64,000 nt of DNA from Acidobacteriota bacterium (GCA_018970215.1 JAGWWX010000001.1:1-64000); one strand, 5' to 3'; shown: positions 38,857 to 48,624, counted from the first letter of the stretch. Numbers and translations: made by a program. The notes: generated from the letters alone by a model not told the origin.

Positions 38857-41415
38857 ATGGAGGACCGCCTCAAGCCCACGTTGAGAAATCTGCCCGAAAA
38901 GCCGTCCATCGACGGCCTCGAGGACACGTGGGTACCCCGTTGGGACGATGCGGGCACCTACCTCTTTGACCCCACGGCCAACCGTGACCAGGTGTACTCC
39001 ATTGACACGCCACCGCCGACCGTATCGGGCTCTTTGCACATCGGACACGTCTTTAGTTACACCCACGCCGACACGATCGCGCGATACCAACGTATGTCGG
39101 GTCGCAAAGTGTTCTATCCCATGGGCTGGGACGACAATGGACTACCCACGGAGCGGCGAGTGGAGAACTACTTCGGGGTTCGCTGTGACCCCTCGTTGCC
39201 CTACGACCCCGACTTCCAGCCTCCGGCCGAGCCGGCCAAAGATAAGGTCTCGATTTCGCGAAAGAACTTTGTTGAGCTCTGCCAGCGGTTGACGGCAACA
39301 GATGAGACAGCGTTCAAAGAGTTGTGGCAGCGCTTGGGTCTTTCAGTTGACTGGACTCAGGAGTACTCCACGATCTCTCCGCTCGCTCAAGAGGTGAGCC
39401 AACGAGCGTTCCTTCGAATGCGCGAACGCGGTGAGGTGTACTCCACCGAGGCGCCGACTCTGTGGGACGTGGACTTTCGCACGGCAGTATCGCAAGCCGA
39501 ACTTGAAGATCGTGAACGACCCGGGGCGTATCACCGAGTGACATTCCGGCACGGCAACGGCGGCATCGACATTGAGACCACACGACCCGAGCTCTTACCG
39601 TCGTGCGTGGCGCTCGTCGCCCACCCCGACGACGTTCGCTACCAACCACTCTTTGGCAGCCACGTCACCACCCCGCTCTTCCACGTACCCGTACCGATCG
39701 TTGCGCACACGTTGGCTGACCCCGACAAGGGTTCGGGAATCGCCATGATCTGCACCTTCGGTGACACGACGGACGTGACCTGGTGGCGTGAACTGCAACT
39801 ACCGACTCGAGCACTCATCGGGCGTGACGGTCGTTTCTTGCCGCGGGCGGGATTCGGTGAACCGGGCTGGCCGTGCGACGACGTCGAGAGTGCCACCACC
39901 CACTACAACCAGCTCGCTGGCAAGTCGGCGGCTCAAGCGCGCACGGCCGTCGTCGAACTTCTCGCAGCATCAGGCGATCTCGTCGGAGAGCCTCGTCCCA
40001 TCACTCACCCCGTGAAGTTTTACGAGAAGGGTGACCGTCCCTTAGAAATCGTGACGTCACGCCAGTGGTTTGTCGCCACCATGCCCCGACGTGACGCCCT
40101 TTTGCAACGGGGCGACGAACTGCGCTGGCACCCCGACTTTATGAAACACCGCTTCCGGAGTTGGGTGGAAGGACTCAACGGTGACTGGTGCATCTCGCGC
40201 CAGCGATACTTCGGAGTTCCATTCCCCATCTGGTACCCGGTCGACAACGATGGGGTCGTTGACTACGACTCCCCCATCGTCGCGTCGTACGAGACACTTC
40301 CGATTGATCCATCCAGTGATGTGCCACCGGGATTCACCGAGGGTCAACGTGGACAACCGGGTGGATTCGTGGGTGACCCGGACGTCATGGATACGTGGGC
40401 GACCAGTTCACTTACCCCCCAAGTGGCCGGAAAATGGGGAACGGATCTTTTCGACCGCGTGTTCCCGATGGACCTACGACCGCAAGCACACGAGATCATC
40501 CGGACGTGGCTGTTCTCCACCGTGGTACGAAGTCATCTGGAAGAGAACTCGCTGCCGTTTACGAATGCGTTGATCTCGGGATGGATTCTCGACCCCGATC
40601 GCAAGAAGATGAGCAAGTCGGTTGGCAACGTCGTCACACCAATGGGCCTTCTCGAGACGCACGGCTCTGACGCCGTTCGCTACTGGGCCGCGAGTGGACG
40701 ACCGGGAACGGACACCGCATTTGACGAAGGTCAGATGAAAATTGGTCGCCGTCTCGCGATCAAAGTTCTCAACGCCTCGAAGTTCGCTCTCGGCCGGCTC
40801 GAGGGATCCGCGATACCTTCCGTCGACGCCGTGGTCAACCCACTCGATCTCGACATGCTGAATGAGCTCGCCACACTTATTGATGAGACGACCGCGGCGT
40901 TCGACCAGTACGACTACGCCCGTGCCCTAGAGCGCACAGAGCAGTTTTTCTGGGGATTTTGCGACGACTACATCGAGCTCGTCAAGATTCGTGCCTACAG
41001 CGATGACAATCCTGAGGGTAATGCGTCCGCTCGCGCCGCCCTCGCTAGTGCACTGTCGGTCCTGCAGCGTCTTCTCGCGCCATTCATGCCATTTGTCACC
41101 GACGAGGTGTGGAGCTGGTGGCACGACGAATCGATTCACAGTGCGCCGTGGCCTCGTCGATCGGAAGTGGGATCCGTGAGTGACAGTGGTGTCTACTCCG
41201 CCGTACGCCACGTGCTGGGTGCCATCCGCCGCGAAAAGACGGAGTCGAAAGTCTCGATGCGCGCTGACGTCGCGAGTGTTGTCGTGACGGGCGATGATCA
41301 TTTTCTGGCCGCCGTACGCGCCGGTGAAGATGATCTACGAGCCGCCGGTTCCGTGGCGCTCGTCTCGTATCTCAACGGAGATTCCTCCGTAGTCGTCACA
41401 CTGGCAACGCAGTAA
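38857..41415 (+). CDS. valS: Valyl-tRNA synthetase
   Basis: PPPTVSGSLHIGHVFSYTHAD, DRKKMSKSVGNVVTP, DVMDTWATSSLTP. Confidence 0.96.
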   Translation: MEDRLKPTLRNLPEKPSIDGLEDTWVPRWDDAGTYLFDPTANRDQVYSIDTPPPTVSGSLHIGHVFSYTHADTIARYQRMSGRKVFYPMGWDDNGLPTERRVENYFGVRCDPSLPYDPDFQPPAEPAKDKVSISRKNFVELCQRLTATDETAFKELWQRLGLSVDWTQEYSTISPLAQEVSQRAFLRMRERGEVYSTEAPTLWDVDFRTAVSQAELEDRERPGAYHRVTFRHGNGGIDIETTRPELLPSCVALVAHPDDVRYQPLFGSHVTTPLFHVPVPIVAHTLADPDKGSGIAMICTFGDTTDVTWWRELQLPTRALIGRDGRFLPRAGFGEPGWPCDDVESATTHYNQLAGKSAAQARTAVVELLAASGDLVGEPRPITHPVKFYEKGDRPLEIVTSRQWFVATMPRRDALLQRGDELRWHPDFMKHRFRSWVEGLNGDWCISRQRYFGVPFPIWYPVDNDGVVDYDSPIVASYETLPIDPSSDVPPGFTEGQRGQPGGFVGDPDVMDTWATSSLTPQVAGKWGTDLFDRVFPMDLRPQAHEIIRTWLFSTVVRSHLEENSLPFTNALISGWILDPDRKKMSKSVGNVVTPMGLLETHGSDAVRYWAASGRPGTDTAFDEGQMKIGRRLAIKVLNASKFALGRLEGSAIPSVDAVVNPLDLDMLNELATLIDETTAAFDQYDYARALERTEQFFWGFCDDYIELVKIRAYSDDNPEGNASARAALASALSVLQRLLAPFMPFVTDEVWSWWHDESIHSAPWPRRSEVGSVSDSGVYSAVRHVLGAIRREKTESKVSMRADVASVVVTGDDHFLAAVRAGEDDLRAAGSVALVSYLNGDSSVVVTLATQ

Positions 41416-43042
41416 GAATCTCGCCGTCTCGGGCGGTGCAGACGGTCAGAGCGTCGGCACTCACGTCGTAGTACACGAACTGGTGATATCGCCGCGCAAG
41501 TCGCTGGGCCGCCGCACCGCTCAAGCCCCACACGGCGAAACCCGACCGCTCCTCGTGGTCAGGTGAACCGCCAACAACTGTCACCGGAGCAAAGTCACTG
41601 CCCCGTGAGACGAGATCCAGTCGTAGAGACTGTGTCAGTTCACGATTCCGTGTTGCATCATTCGGTGCATGACTCCACGGATCACTGGGCACGATAACGA
41701 CAAACGCTCCACGCTTCCTCGCAATCTCGCGAATGTCGTCATGCGGAACGTCGTCGAGTCGAAGAGATCGTGGCGATGCGGCGTACGAAGAAAGGAGGGT
41801 CTCGGGAATGGCGGGGTACGGCTCAATCGGCTGGGCCACACACCATGTCGCGAAGGCCAACGCAGCCCGGGTCGATGCGGAGGTTCGCGCCGAATGACTT
41901 AGATCGAAGGCGTGTTGTGCGAGCGGTAGCTCAATGAGCCAGGCCGGCGTCTCGTGCCGCGTCGCACCCAGAAAACAGGTAGCCACGTTTCGATCGACGA
42001 GGCTGTCGTTACGACCCTGCACAATGAGAAACGGCGGTGCGTCACACGCCACGCGACGCAGTGGAGAAGCTGCTCCGAATAGGTCGGGATTGTCGACAAT
42101 CGATTGTTTCATGACGGCGGTTTCTAATAGATGCCGGAGCCCTTGCCCGGTGCCCCGCCACACCACGTCGTCGCCCGTCATGTCGTGAACGCCGTAGAAA
42201 GGAATTGCACCCCGGACACTTAGATCGACGTCGTCAGCGAGAGATGGTGGTCGAAAATCTCCAACGTTGCTGGTCGTAGCCGCCAGCGCGCAGAGCTGGC
42301 CTCCCGCCGAGCCGCCGGCGAGTACAACCCGCGTGGGGTCACCGCCGTAAATGGCGATGTGCTTCTTCGTCCAGGCGATGGCTGCGTTCACGTCGTGAAT
42401 CTGTGCGGGCCAAATATCGAACGGAGCGAGTCGATAGTTGATGGACACGACAACCCATCCGTGTCGGACAAATTCGAACATCATGGGACGCGCCTGTTCA
42501 CGCTTATCTCCAAAGACCCACGCGCCACCGTGAATGTAGAGAAGGACGGGCGCATTCTGTGGTGTCAGCGATGTTCGCAGAACGTCAAGTCGTTGTAGTT
42601 GATGAGGACCGTACGAGATACTGCGAGTTACGGCGATATCGCGACTCCGAAGCGGTACGACGAGAAGCGAACGCCACCACGAGTTGTAACGAAGACGATG
42701 GGGCACATAGTCCTCCAATGAAAACGGCCCCGACGTTCGCACACCGCGTGCCACCGCCCCGCGTGAGCGCCACATGGCACCTAGAAGGATCAACTGCGTC
42801 ACCCCCGCCAATACTGCGAGCGCGGTGAGGGCCTCGGCTCGCCAGTCCGTTGGCCAGCCCCACTGGACCATCACACCAAGAACAATCACCTCAAGTGCGA
42901 GCGATACCACCACGAGTTCGCCGGTCAACCATCCAATGACCCACGAAATCATTTCCAAGGCAGGTATGCGCCGAATCGGGAGCAGGGCAACGATGCTCAC
43001 GATCGCCACATAGGCCATCAGAGTGAGGACACACCAAATCAC
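41396..43042 (-). CDS. Membrane-anchored alpha/beta hydrolase (HSL-type esterase)
   Basis: LYIHGGAWVFGDK, VVLAGGSAGGQLCAL; internal GTG start proposed because the annotated start lies 3 nt from the divergent gene. Confidence 0.83.
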   Translation of the reverse strand: MIWCVLTLMAYVAIVSIVALLPIRRIPALEMISWVIGWLTGELVVVSLALEVIVLGVMVQWGWPTDWRAEALTALAVLAGVTQLILLGAMWRSRGAVARGVRTSGPFSLEDYVPHRLRYNSWWRSLLVVPLRSRDIAVTRSISYGPHQLQRLDVLRTSLTPQNAPVLLYIHGGAWVFGDKREQARPMMFEFVRHGWVVVSINYRLAPFDIWPAQIHDVNAAIAWTKKHIAIYGGDPTRVVLAGGSAGGQLCALAATTSNVGDFRPPSLADDVDLSVRGAIPFYGVHDMTGDDVVWRGTGQGLRHLLETAVMKQSIVDNPDLFGAASPLRRVACDAPPFLIVQGRNDSLVDRNVATCFLGATRHETPAWLIELPLAQHAFDLSHSARTSASTRAALAFATWCVAQPIEPYPAIPETLLSSYAASPRSLRLDDVPHDDIREIARKRGAFVVIVPSDPWSHAPNDATRNRELTQSLRLDLVSRGSDFAPVTVVGGSPDHEERSGFAVWGLSGAAAQRLARRYHQFVYYDVSADALTVCTARDGEILTALPV

Positions 43043-43093
43043 TACGCCATTCTTACGGCTGTACCTGGTTGGTCCCGTCTCTAGGCTCACACC

Positions 43094-44017
43094 ATGACCG
43101 ACAGCACGTCACTACCCCGCTCACTAGCCGCACTCCAAGGAACCGTGGGCATTTGGACCACAACGACGGAGTCTCTACCGGCCGGACGCGTGGGTGAAGT
43201 TGCTCAACGACTCGACGCCATGGGCTACCGAGCACTCTGGATACCCGAAGCCTGGGGGCGAGAGGCTTTCTCCAACGCACAGTTGCAACTCTCCCAGTCC
43301 TCACGAATCACGATTGCGACCGGCATCGCGAATATCTGGGGGCGAGACGCGGTGGCGGCAGTTAACGCCGCACGCACCCTCAACGCCGCCTTCGCCGATC
43401 GTTTTGTACTTGGCCTTGGCGTCAGCCACGCCCCTCTCGTCGAGCGACTTCGAGGACACCACTACCAAACACCGGTCACCGCCATGCGCTCATACCTGGA
43501 AGCCATGGATGCGGCCACGAGCTTCAGCCCCGACCACCGACAGCCATACGCGCGGGTCATCGCCGCCCTTGGACCCAAAATGCTCGAGGTCGCTCGCCAG
43601 CACGCCGATGGGGCGCATCCCTATCTCGTCACTCCGGAACACACGGCTCGGGCTCGTGAGGTACTCGGGCCCGACAAGTTCATCGGTGTGGAGCAGGCCG
43701 TCGTACTGGGTGGATCACGAGATGAATTCCTCGAGCGCGCCGGAGCTCATCTCGAGATCTACACCGGACTAGATAACTACCGCAACTCGTGGCGGCGACT
43801 CGGTTTCGGCGATGACGACTTCGGTCGCGGTGGTAGCACCCGTTTGCGAGAGGCGCTCGTTACCCACGGCAACGCCGATGCCATTCGACAACGAATTGAT
43901 GAACACTTTGCCGCCGGAGCATCACACGTCTGTCTTCAATTCCTAGGCCAAGATCTCACCACGCCCTTGTACGACGAATGGGCAGAGGTCGCGAACGCTC
44001 TCGGGTTGGGCCAGTGA
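43094..44017 (+). CDS. LLM-class F420-dependent oxidoreductase-like protein
   Basis: GYRALWIPEAWGREAFSNAQLQLSQSSRITIATGIANIWGRD, FVLGLGVSHAPLVE. Confidence 0.88.
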   Translation: MTDSTSLPRSLAALQGTVGIWTTTTESLPAGRVGEVAQRLDAMGYRALWIPEAWGREAFSNAQLQLSQSSRITIATGIANIWGRDAVAAVNAARTLNAAFADRFVLGLGVSHAPLVERLRGHHYQTPVTAMRSYLEAMDAATSFSPDHRQPYARVIAALGPKMLEVARQHADGAHPYLVTPEHTARAREVLGPDKFIGVEQAVVLGGSRDEFLERAGAHLEIYTGLDNYRNSWRRLGFGDDDFGRGGSTRLREALVTHGNADAIRQRIDEHFAAGASHVCLQFLGQDLTTPLYDEWAEVANALGLGQ

Positions 44018-44451
44018 GACCAATAACTATTCAAAGGACCATCCACGCACCGATCAGCAGCACCTGGGCGGAACTTCGCGTCGTAGAACGCCATGTCGAG
44101 TGGATGGCCGACGCCGCGTCGATCGCTTTCCACTCAGACCAGCGTGAAGGCGTTGGCACAACATTTACGTGCCTTACCAAAGTGGGCCCGCTTCGCTTAC
44201 GCGACGTCATGACGGTAACGGAGTGGGACGACGAGAGTCGTATGTCCGTTCGTCACCAAGGGCTCGTCACCGGCGAAGGAACTTTTGAACTAACCCCTCG
44301 CGGAGAGCAGACTTTTATTACTTGGACTGAACGTCTACGTTTCCCCCTTTGGCTCGGCGGACCTATCGGCGAGTTGATAGCTCGACCGCTCTTCCATCTG
44401 ATATGGCGAGGCAATCTTCGGCGGCTCGCTCAGATCGTCGAAAATCGCTAG
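44014..44451 (+). CDS. SRPBCC family protein
   Basis: GTG start overlaps LLM stop; IQRTIHAPISSTWAEL..HVEWMADA. Confidence 0.8.
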   Translation: MRPITIQRTIHAPISSTWAELRVVERHVEWMADAASIAFHSDQREGVGTTFTCLTKVGPLRLRDVMTVTEWDDESRMSVRHQGLVTGEGTFELTPRGEQTFITWTERLRFPLWLGGPIGELIARPLFHLIWRGNLRRLAQIVENR

Positions 44452-44493
44452 TAGTAGTCTCAATACCAGCGAACACTGTTCAATGGGAGCATC

Positions 44494-45114
44494 ATGACGA
44501 AGACACGGGAGCCTCTCACGCGTGACGTCATCGTGTCGCAAACACTCAAACTTCTCGACGATCAAGGTGTCGCGGGCTTTCGACTCAAGGAACTGGCGGG
44601 CCGACTCAACGTCACCATTCCCAATCTCTATCGACACTTCAAAAATCGTGAAGACATCATTTACTCGGCGCTCGCGGACGATTACATCGCCATGTGCCAC
44701 GACACCGCGCGCACCGTCCAGCAGCTCACACATCACGTTGACTCGCTACCGAATTTTCTCAGCGTCCTCGGCGACAGAGTTCTCGCCCGTAACCCGCTTG
44801 AGAAAGCTCGGCGACGGGCGACTCGGCTTCAGGCTCTCGCTTCAATTGGCGAGCACGAGCGCTCTGACGAAATGCGGGCCGCGTTGCACACCGTGCACGT
44901 AGCCGTTGAGGACTTTTTCCGTCAAGCCCAAGCGTCGGGAACCTTACGTTCGGACGTCTCCCCCGGTGCACTGGCGTGGGTAACGAGAAGCATTCACGCG
45001 GGCGTGGTCGTGGGAGATCTCGACCCTGCACTCGACGTTTCTGAAACAGAGTTTTGGAACGTACTCGCGTTTCTCGTTCAGTCGCTTAGCCCCGATGGTG
45101 GTCCGGGTCGATAA
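44494..45114 (+). CDS. TetR/AcrR family transcriptional regulator
   Basis: LKLLDDQGVAGFRLKELAGRLNVTIPNLYRHFKNREDIIYSAL. Confidence 0.93.
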   Translation: MTKTREPLTRDVIVSQTLKLLDDQGVAGFRLKELAGRLNVTIPNLYRHFKNREDIIYSALADDYIAMCHDTARTVQQLTHHVDSLPNFLSVLGDRVLARNPLEKARRRATRLQALASIGEHERSDEMRAALHTVHVAVEDFFRQAQASGTLRSDVSPGALAWVTRSIHAGVVVGDLDPALDVSETEFWNVLAFLVQSLSPDGGPGR

Positions 45115-45538
45115 TCACGACCTCATCACGACGGCGAAACGGACGGAGTGCTACTCGTATCACGGTTGACACCGTAAAGAGCACCGCAACCTGTGCGGTA
45201 CTCACGACTATCCACCCGCCTACCGCAACGACCGCGCCGGCAAGCAGACCACGCCAAAATCCAAAACGAAACATGCACGCGATTGCCAATGGCAGCCACG
45301 AAAGTGACCACGCCACTGCGGGGGCAATCCACGCCATCGCGGTGCGGCGTTGGACTCCCAATATCACACCGAGAAGTACGGTGGACCATACGGCGGTGTG
45401 AGCAGCGGCGGAGTTCCACTCGCGATGCGCCACGAGAACGAACAAGCTCCACGTGGAGACCACAGACCACAGCACGATGACGCCGCCAACAGGGCCACGC
45501 ACATCACGTCGAACACGAACAACGATGGAGTTTGCCAT
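45086..45538 (-). CDS. Hypothetical membrane protein
   Basis: 150 aa with several hydrophobic segments; 29-nt convergent overlap with TetR gene. Confidence 0.55.
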   Translation of the reverse strand: MANSIVVRVRRDVRGPVGGVIVLWSVVSTWSLFVLVAHREWNSAAAHTAVWSTVLLGVILGVQRRTAMAWIAPAVAWSLSWLPLAIACMFRFGFWRGLLAGAVVAVGGWIVVSTAQVAVLFTVSTVIRVALRPFRRRDEVVIIDPDHHRG

Positions 45539-45568
45539 AGTGCCAATGTAACGAAGGTATGAGAAACC

Positions 45569-46690
45569 GTGCCGTTAGCCTTACGAGATATGGAACGTCG
45601 TCTCGTCATCCTGGGATCGGGCGAGTTGGCACCACCGATGGTGAAGACCTATCGACACCTTTTTGAGGGTCGGGACTCTCGTCGAGGAACGTACCTCGAC
45701 ACTCCCTTTGGATTCCAAGAAAACGTTCCCCAGCTCAGTGAGAAAATCGAGCAGTACTTCGCAACCTCCCTGCAGTGGGAATTTCGGCGCGCCAGCTGGA
45801 CGCAGCACAACCACACTTCCGCCCGCGCACGTGCCGCGTTTGTGAACACTCTTCGCGAGGCATCCGTGATCTTCGCGGGACCGGGATCGCCCACCTACGC
45901 CCTCCGCCTATTTCAGGAAGTGGGACTCGGCGATCTGCTTCGCGAACGTCTCGTCGAAGGTGCGCTCGTGTGTTTCTCGTCGGCGGCGGCGTTGACGCTG
46001 GGGCGGCACACCGCACCGATCTACGAAATTTATAAAGTCGGGGAACCACCGACCTGGCGCGCCGGTCTTGATGTACTTTCGCTCTTCGGTCTGTCGTGTT
46101 CCGTCATTCCGCACTTTGACAACGCCGAGGGCGGAAACCACGACACGCGATTCTGCTATCTCGGCGCATCGCGACTGCAACAGCTCGAGGAGCAACTGCC
46201 GAGCGGTGAAGCAGTGCTCGGTATCGACGAACACACTGCCGTTGTTCTCTCACTCGACGATGACACCGTCCGTGTCGAGGGTCGAGGGTTCGCCTACTGG
46301 CGTGTGGCCGGAGAGATGCGACGTCTCGAACGTGACGTCGCACTACCGCTCGACGAATTACGGTCCACCCCGATCGGTTCGCATAGCCAGCCTGCGATGA
46401 ATGACATCCCGGAAGTGAGCGACGATTTTGACGTCATCATGAGTGGGGGCCCGGGCGCCGCAAGCGCATTGGAGCGAATTATGCGTCAAGCGGAGCGTGG
46501 CGGCGTCGGGCGAATTGACCCGCAAGGTTTGGTGGAGGCACTACTCGACGTTCGTCGCCACGCTCGACAGCAGGGTCTCTACGAGCTCAGTGACCAGATT
46601 CGCAATGCCCTGACCGCGAACGGCATCGAAGTCAGCGATACCCCGCAGGGCGCGACATGGCGACTGAGTGAAGAGGATTCGGTACGGTAG
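45569..46690 (+). CDS. Glutamine-amidotransferase-like/peptidase S51-like protein with C-terminal CysRS-tail-like domain
   Basis: N-terminus RLVILGSGELAPPMV..IFAGPGSPTYALRL..ALVCFSSAAALTLG; C-terminus RRHARQQGLYELSDQIRNALTANGIEVSDTPQGATWR matches the CysRS C-terminal motif. Confidence 0.72.
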   Translation: MPLALRDMERRLVILGSGELAPPMVKTYRHLFEGRDSRRGTYLDTPFGFQENVPQLSEKIEQYFATSLQWEFRRASWTQHNHTSARARAAFVNTLREASVIFAGPGSPTYALRLFQEVGLGDLLRERLVEGALVCFSSAAALTLGRHTAPIYEIYKVGEPPTWRAGLDVLSLFGLSCSVIPHFDNAEGGNHDTRFCYLGASRLQQLEEQLPSGEAVLGIDEHTAVVLSLDDDTVRVEGRGFAYWRVAGEMRRLERDVALPLDELRSTPIGSHSQPAMNDIPEVSDDFDVIMSGGPGAASALERIMRQAERGGVGRIDPQGLVEALLDVRRHARQQGLYELSDQIRNALTANGIEVSDTPQGATWRLSEEDSVR

Positions 46691-46695
46691 GGACT

Positions 46696-47304
46696 ATGGG
46701 TCTCTACCGTCGATATCTCGCACCGCACGTCGTTGATGCGGTCTGTTCACCGCCGGCACTCGGCGCATGGCGTTCTCGCGTTGTCGCCGACCTCGTTGGC
46801 ACTGTGGTGGAGATCGGTTTCGGCGGTGGCCGTAACCTCCCGTTCTATCCATCGAGTGTCACTGGCATTACCGCAATCGAACCGTCATCCATCATGCGTC
46901 GAAAGGCGCAGCGACGCATCGCAACCCGCGCCATCCCTGTGCGCTTTGAAGGACTCGACGGGCAAGATCTCGCGTTGCCGAGTAACGACTTTGACGCCGC
47001 CGTTATCACCTTTTCACTCTGCACAATTCCCGATCCCCTACGGGCACTTCGAGAGCTCCGGCGCGTCGTCCGCCCGGGTGGCGAGTTGCGGATTCTCGAG
47101 CACGGACTATCACCGGATGCCTCCGTTGCACGATGGCAGCACCGGCTCGATGGCGTAGAGCAGCGGGTCGCCGATGGATGTCATCTCACTCGTGACCCTT
47201 CGGCGTTGGTTTCATCGTCAGGCTGGGAAATAACGGATATCTATCAGCGGTACGCCCCGGGCCCCAAACCGTGGTGCTACTTCACGAGCCTTCGAGCACA
47301 GTGA
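46696..47304 (+). CDS. Class I SAM-dependent methyltransferase
   Basis: VVEIGFGGGRNLPFYPSSVTGITAIEPS; FDAAVITFSLCTIPDPLRALRELRRVVRPGGELRILEHG. Confidence 0.93.
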   Translation: MGLYRRYLAPHVVDAVCSPPALGAWRSRVVADLVGTVVEIGFGGGRNLPFYPSSVTGITAIEPSSIMRRKAQRRIATRAIPVRFEGLDGQDLALPSNDFDAAVITFSLCTIPDPLRALRELRRVVRPGGELRILEHGLSPDASVARWQHRLDGVEQRVADGCHLTRDPSALVSSSGWEITDIYQRYAPGPKPWCYFTSLRAQ

Positions 47305-47894
47305 CAGCTCAACGAATCGTCATTGTGGGGGCCGAGTCGACTGGTACGACCAGTCTGACCTCAGATCTTTGCGAGCACTTCCAACAACGAGGTGGTGACT
47401 TTACGGCCACGACGTGGGTGCCTGAATTTGGTCGGGACTACACCATTCGCAAATTACGTGAAGCGCAACTGCACCGGCCCGACGCCACAATGGAGGATTT
47501 GGTATGGACCGACGAGGATTTTGTCACTATCGCCCGTGAACAGAACATGCTGGAAGATTACGCCGCGGATGTCAGCGGAAGAATTGTGCTCTGCGATACC
47601 GACGCCTTTGCTACCGCACTGTGGCAGGAGCGCTACCTCGGGCGCAGCACACCAGAGGTCCGGGCTCTGGCATTTGCGTCACCGCGAATCCTCTACATCC
47701 TCACGACTCCCGTCGGAGTTCACTTCGTCCAAGACGGAATCCGCGACGGAGAATCACTGCGCGAGTGGATGACCGATCGATTTCGCGAAGAACTCGATCG
47801 GCAGCCCACGCCGTGGGTCGAACTCGATGGCGTCCGTCGTTCGCAGCGTCTCGAGCTGGCGATCGACGCGATCGAACGCGTACTCGCTACTTGA
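47301..47894 (+). CDS. NadR-like AAA/nicotinamide riboside kinase-like ATPase
   Basis: RIVIVGAESTGTTSLTSDLCEHF...WVPEFGRDYT...IVLCDTDAFATALW; GTG overlaps previous stop. Confidence 0.8.
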   Translation: MTAQRIVIVGAESTGTTSLTSDLCEHFQQRGGDFTATTWVPEFGRDYTIRKLREAQLHRPDATMEDLVWTDEDFVTIAREQNMLEDYAADVSGRIVLCDTDAFATALWQERYLGRSTPEVRALAFASPRILYILTTPVGVHFVQDGIRDGESLREWMTDRFREELDRQPTPWVELDGVRRSQRLELAIDAIERVLAT

Positions 47895-48537
47895 TGTCTT
47901 CGATGTGAGTGACGCGTTGATACGAGTTGCCGAGTTCGTCTTGCAGAACCGCGGCCACGTTCTCAGGTCCGGTACCGAGTCGCAGGGCCTCTCGCGGGTC
48001 GAGATCGACTTCAAAGGTCCAACCTTCGGGCATCTGAAGTACATCGCCAAGTTTGGGTAGTGAGTCAAACGTCTGCGTCGGGTCGACGTAGTGGGCATAA
48101 GCCTGCATGATGTACCGCACACCGTCCGGTGTCACGAGGTAGAAGCGAGGCTCGTGGGCGGCGAACTCCCAGTAGTTGTCACGATCGACGTAGCGCTCGA
48201 TGTACTTCATGGCGGCGGGCGGCGTGTCACCAAACGTGACGGTGGCCGCGAGGAACATCTGCAAGGTGCCGAACGTCTCGACGGGTGCCGTCGCCCGCAT
48301 TCCTGCGCCCAGGGCGTCGAAAGTCCAAAATCGTGGGCCGTTACGAAATCCCGCCAACGCTCCCAGGCGCTTGGTTTCGGCGTCGAGATCGACCGCGGCA
48401 AACTCATCGGGTGGACAGTCGTTAAATCCCATGGTGTTCCACACATCGGCGTAAAACCCGGATTCGCCACTGTGGACGAAGAGAAATTCGCCGTAGCGAA
48501 CATTACGAAGATTGTCGAGACGGGCGTAGTTCCCCAC
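47887..48537 (-). CDS. Hypothetical protein
   Basis: GTG start at 48537 with upstream aagggg SD-like sequence; VGNYARLDNLRNVRYGEFLFVHSGESGFYADVWNTMGFNDCP. Confidence 0.65.
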   Translation of the reverse strand: MGNYARLDNLRNVRYGEFLFVHSGESGFYADVWNTMGFNDCPPDEFAAVDLDAETKRLGALAGFRNGPRFWTFDALGAGMRATAPVETFGTLQMFLAATVTFGDTPPAAMKYIERYVDRDNYWEFAAHEPRFYLVTPDGVRYIMQAYAHYVDPTQTFDSLPKLGDVLQMPEGWTFEVDLDPREALRLGTGPENVAAVLQDELGNSYQRVTHIEDIK

Positions 48538-48557
48538 GGTGATCCCCCTTACAGGTA

Positions 48558-48576
48558 TTGGCACTATCTGTGCCAA
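48558..48576. promoter_or_regulatory. Perfect 7-5-7 palindrome in divergent promoter region (candidate operator)
   Basis: TTGGCAC-TATCT-GTGCCAA between divergent genes 47887..48537(-) and 48625..49263(+). Confidence 0.55.
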
Positions 48577-48624
48577 ATCATAACCTCCGCACAAATCGAG
48601 TCAAGTACCACTACTTTTTCCACC

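Noticed and set aside
48091-48624. 5' part of ORF 48091..49263
   Set aside because: Antisense to the hypothetical gene 47887..48537; TenA/CADD-like homology begins at the ATG at 48625
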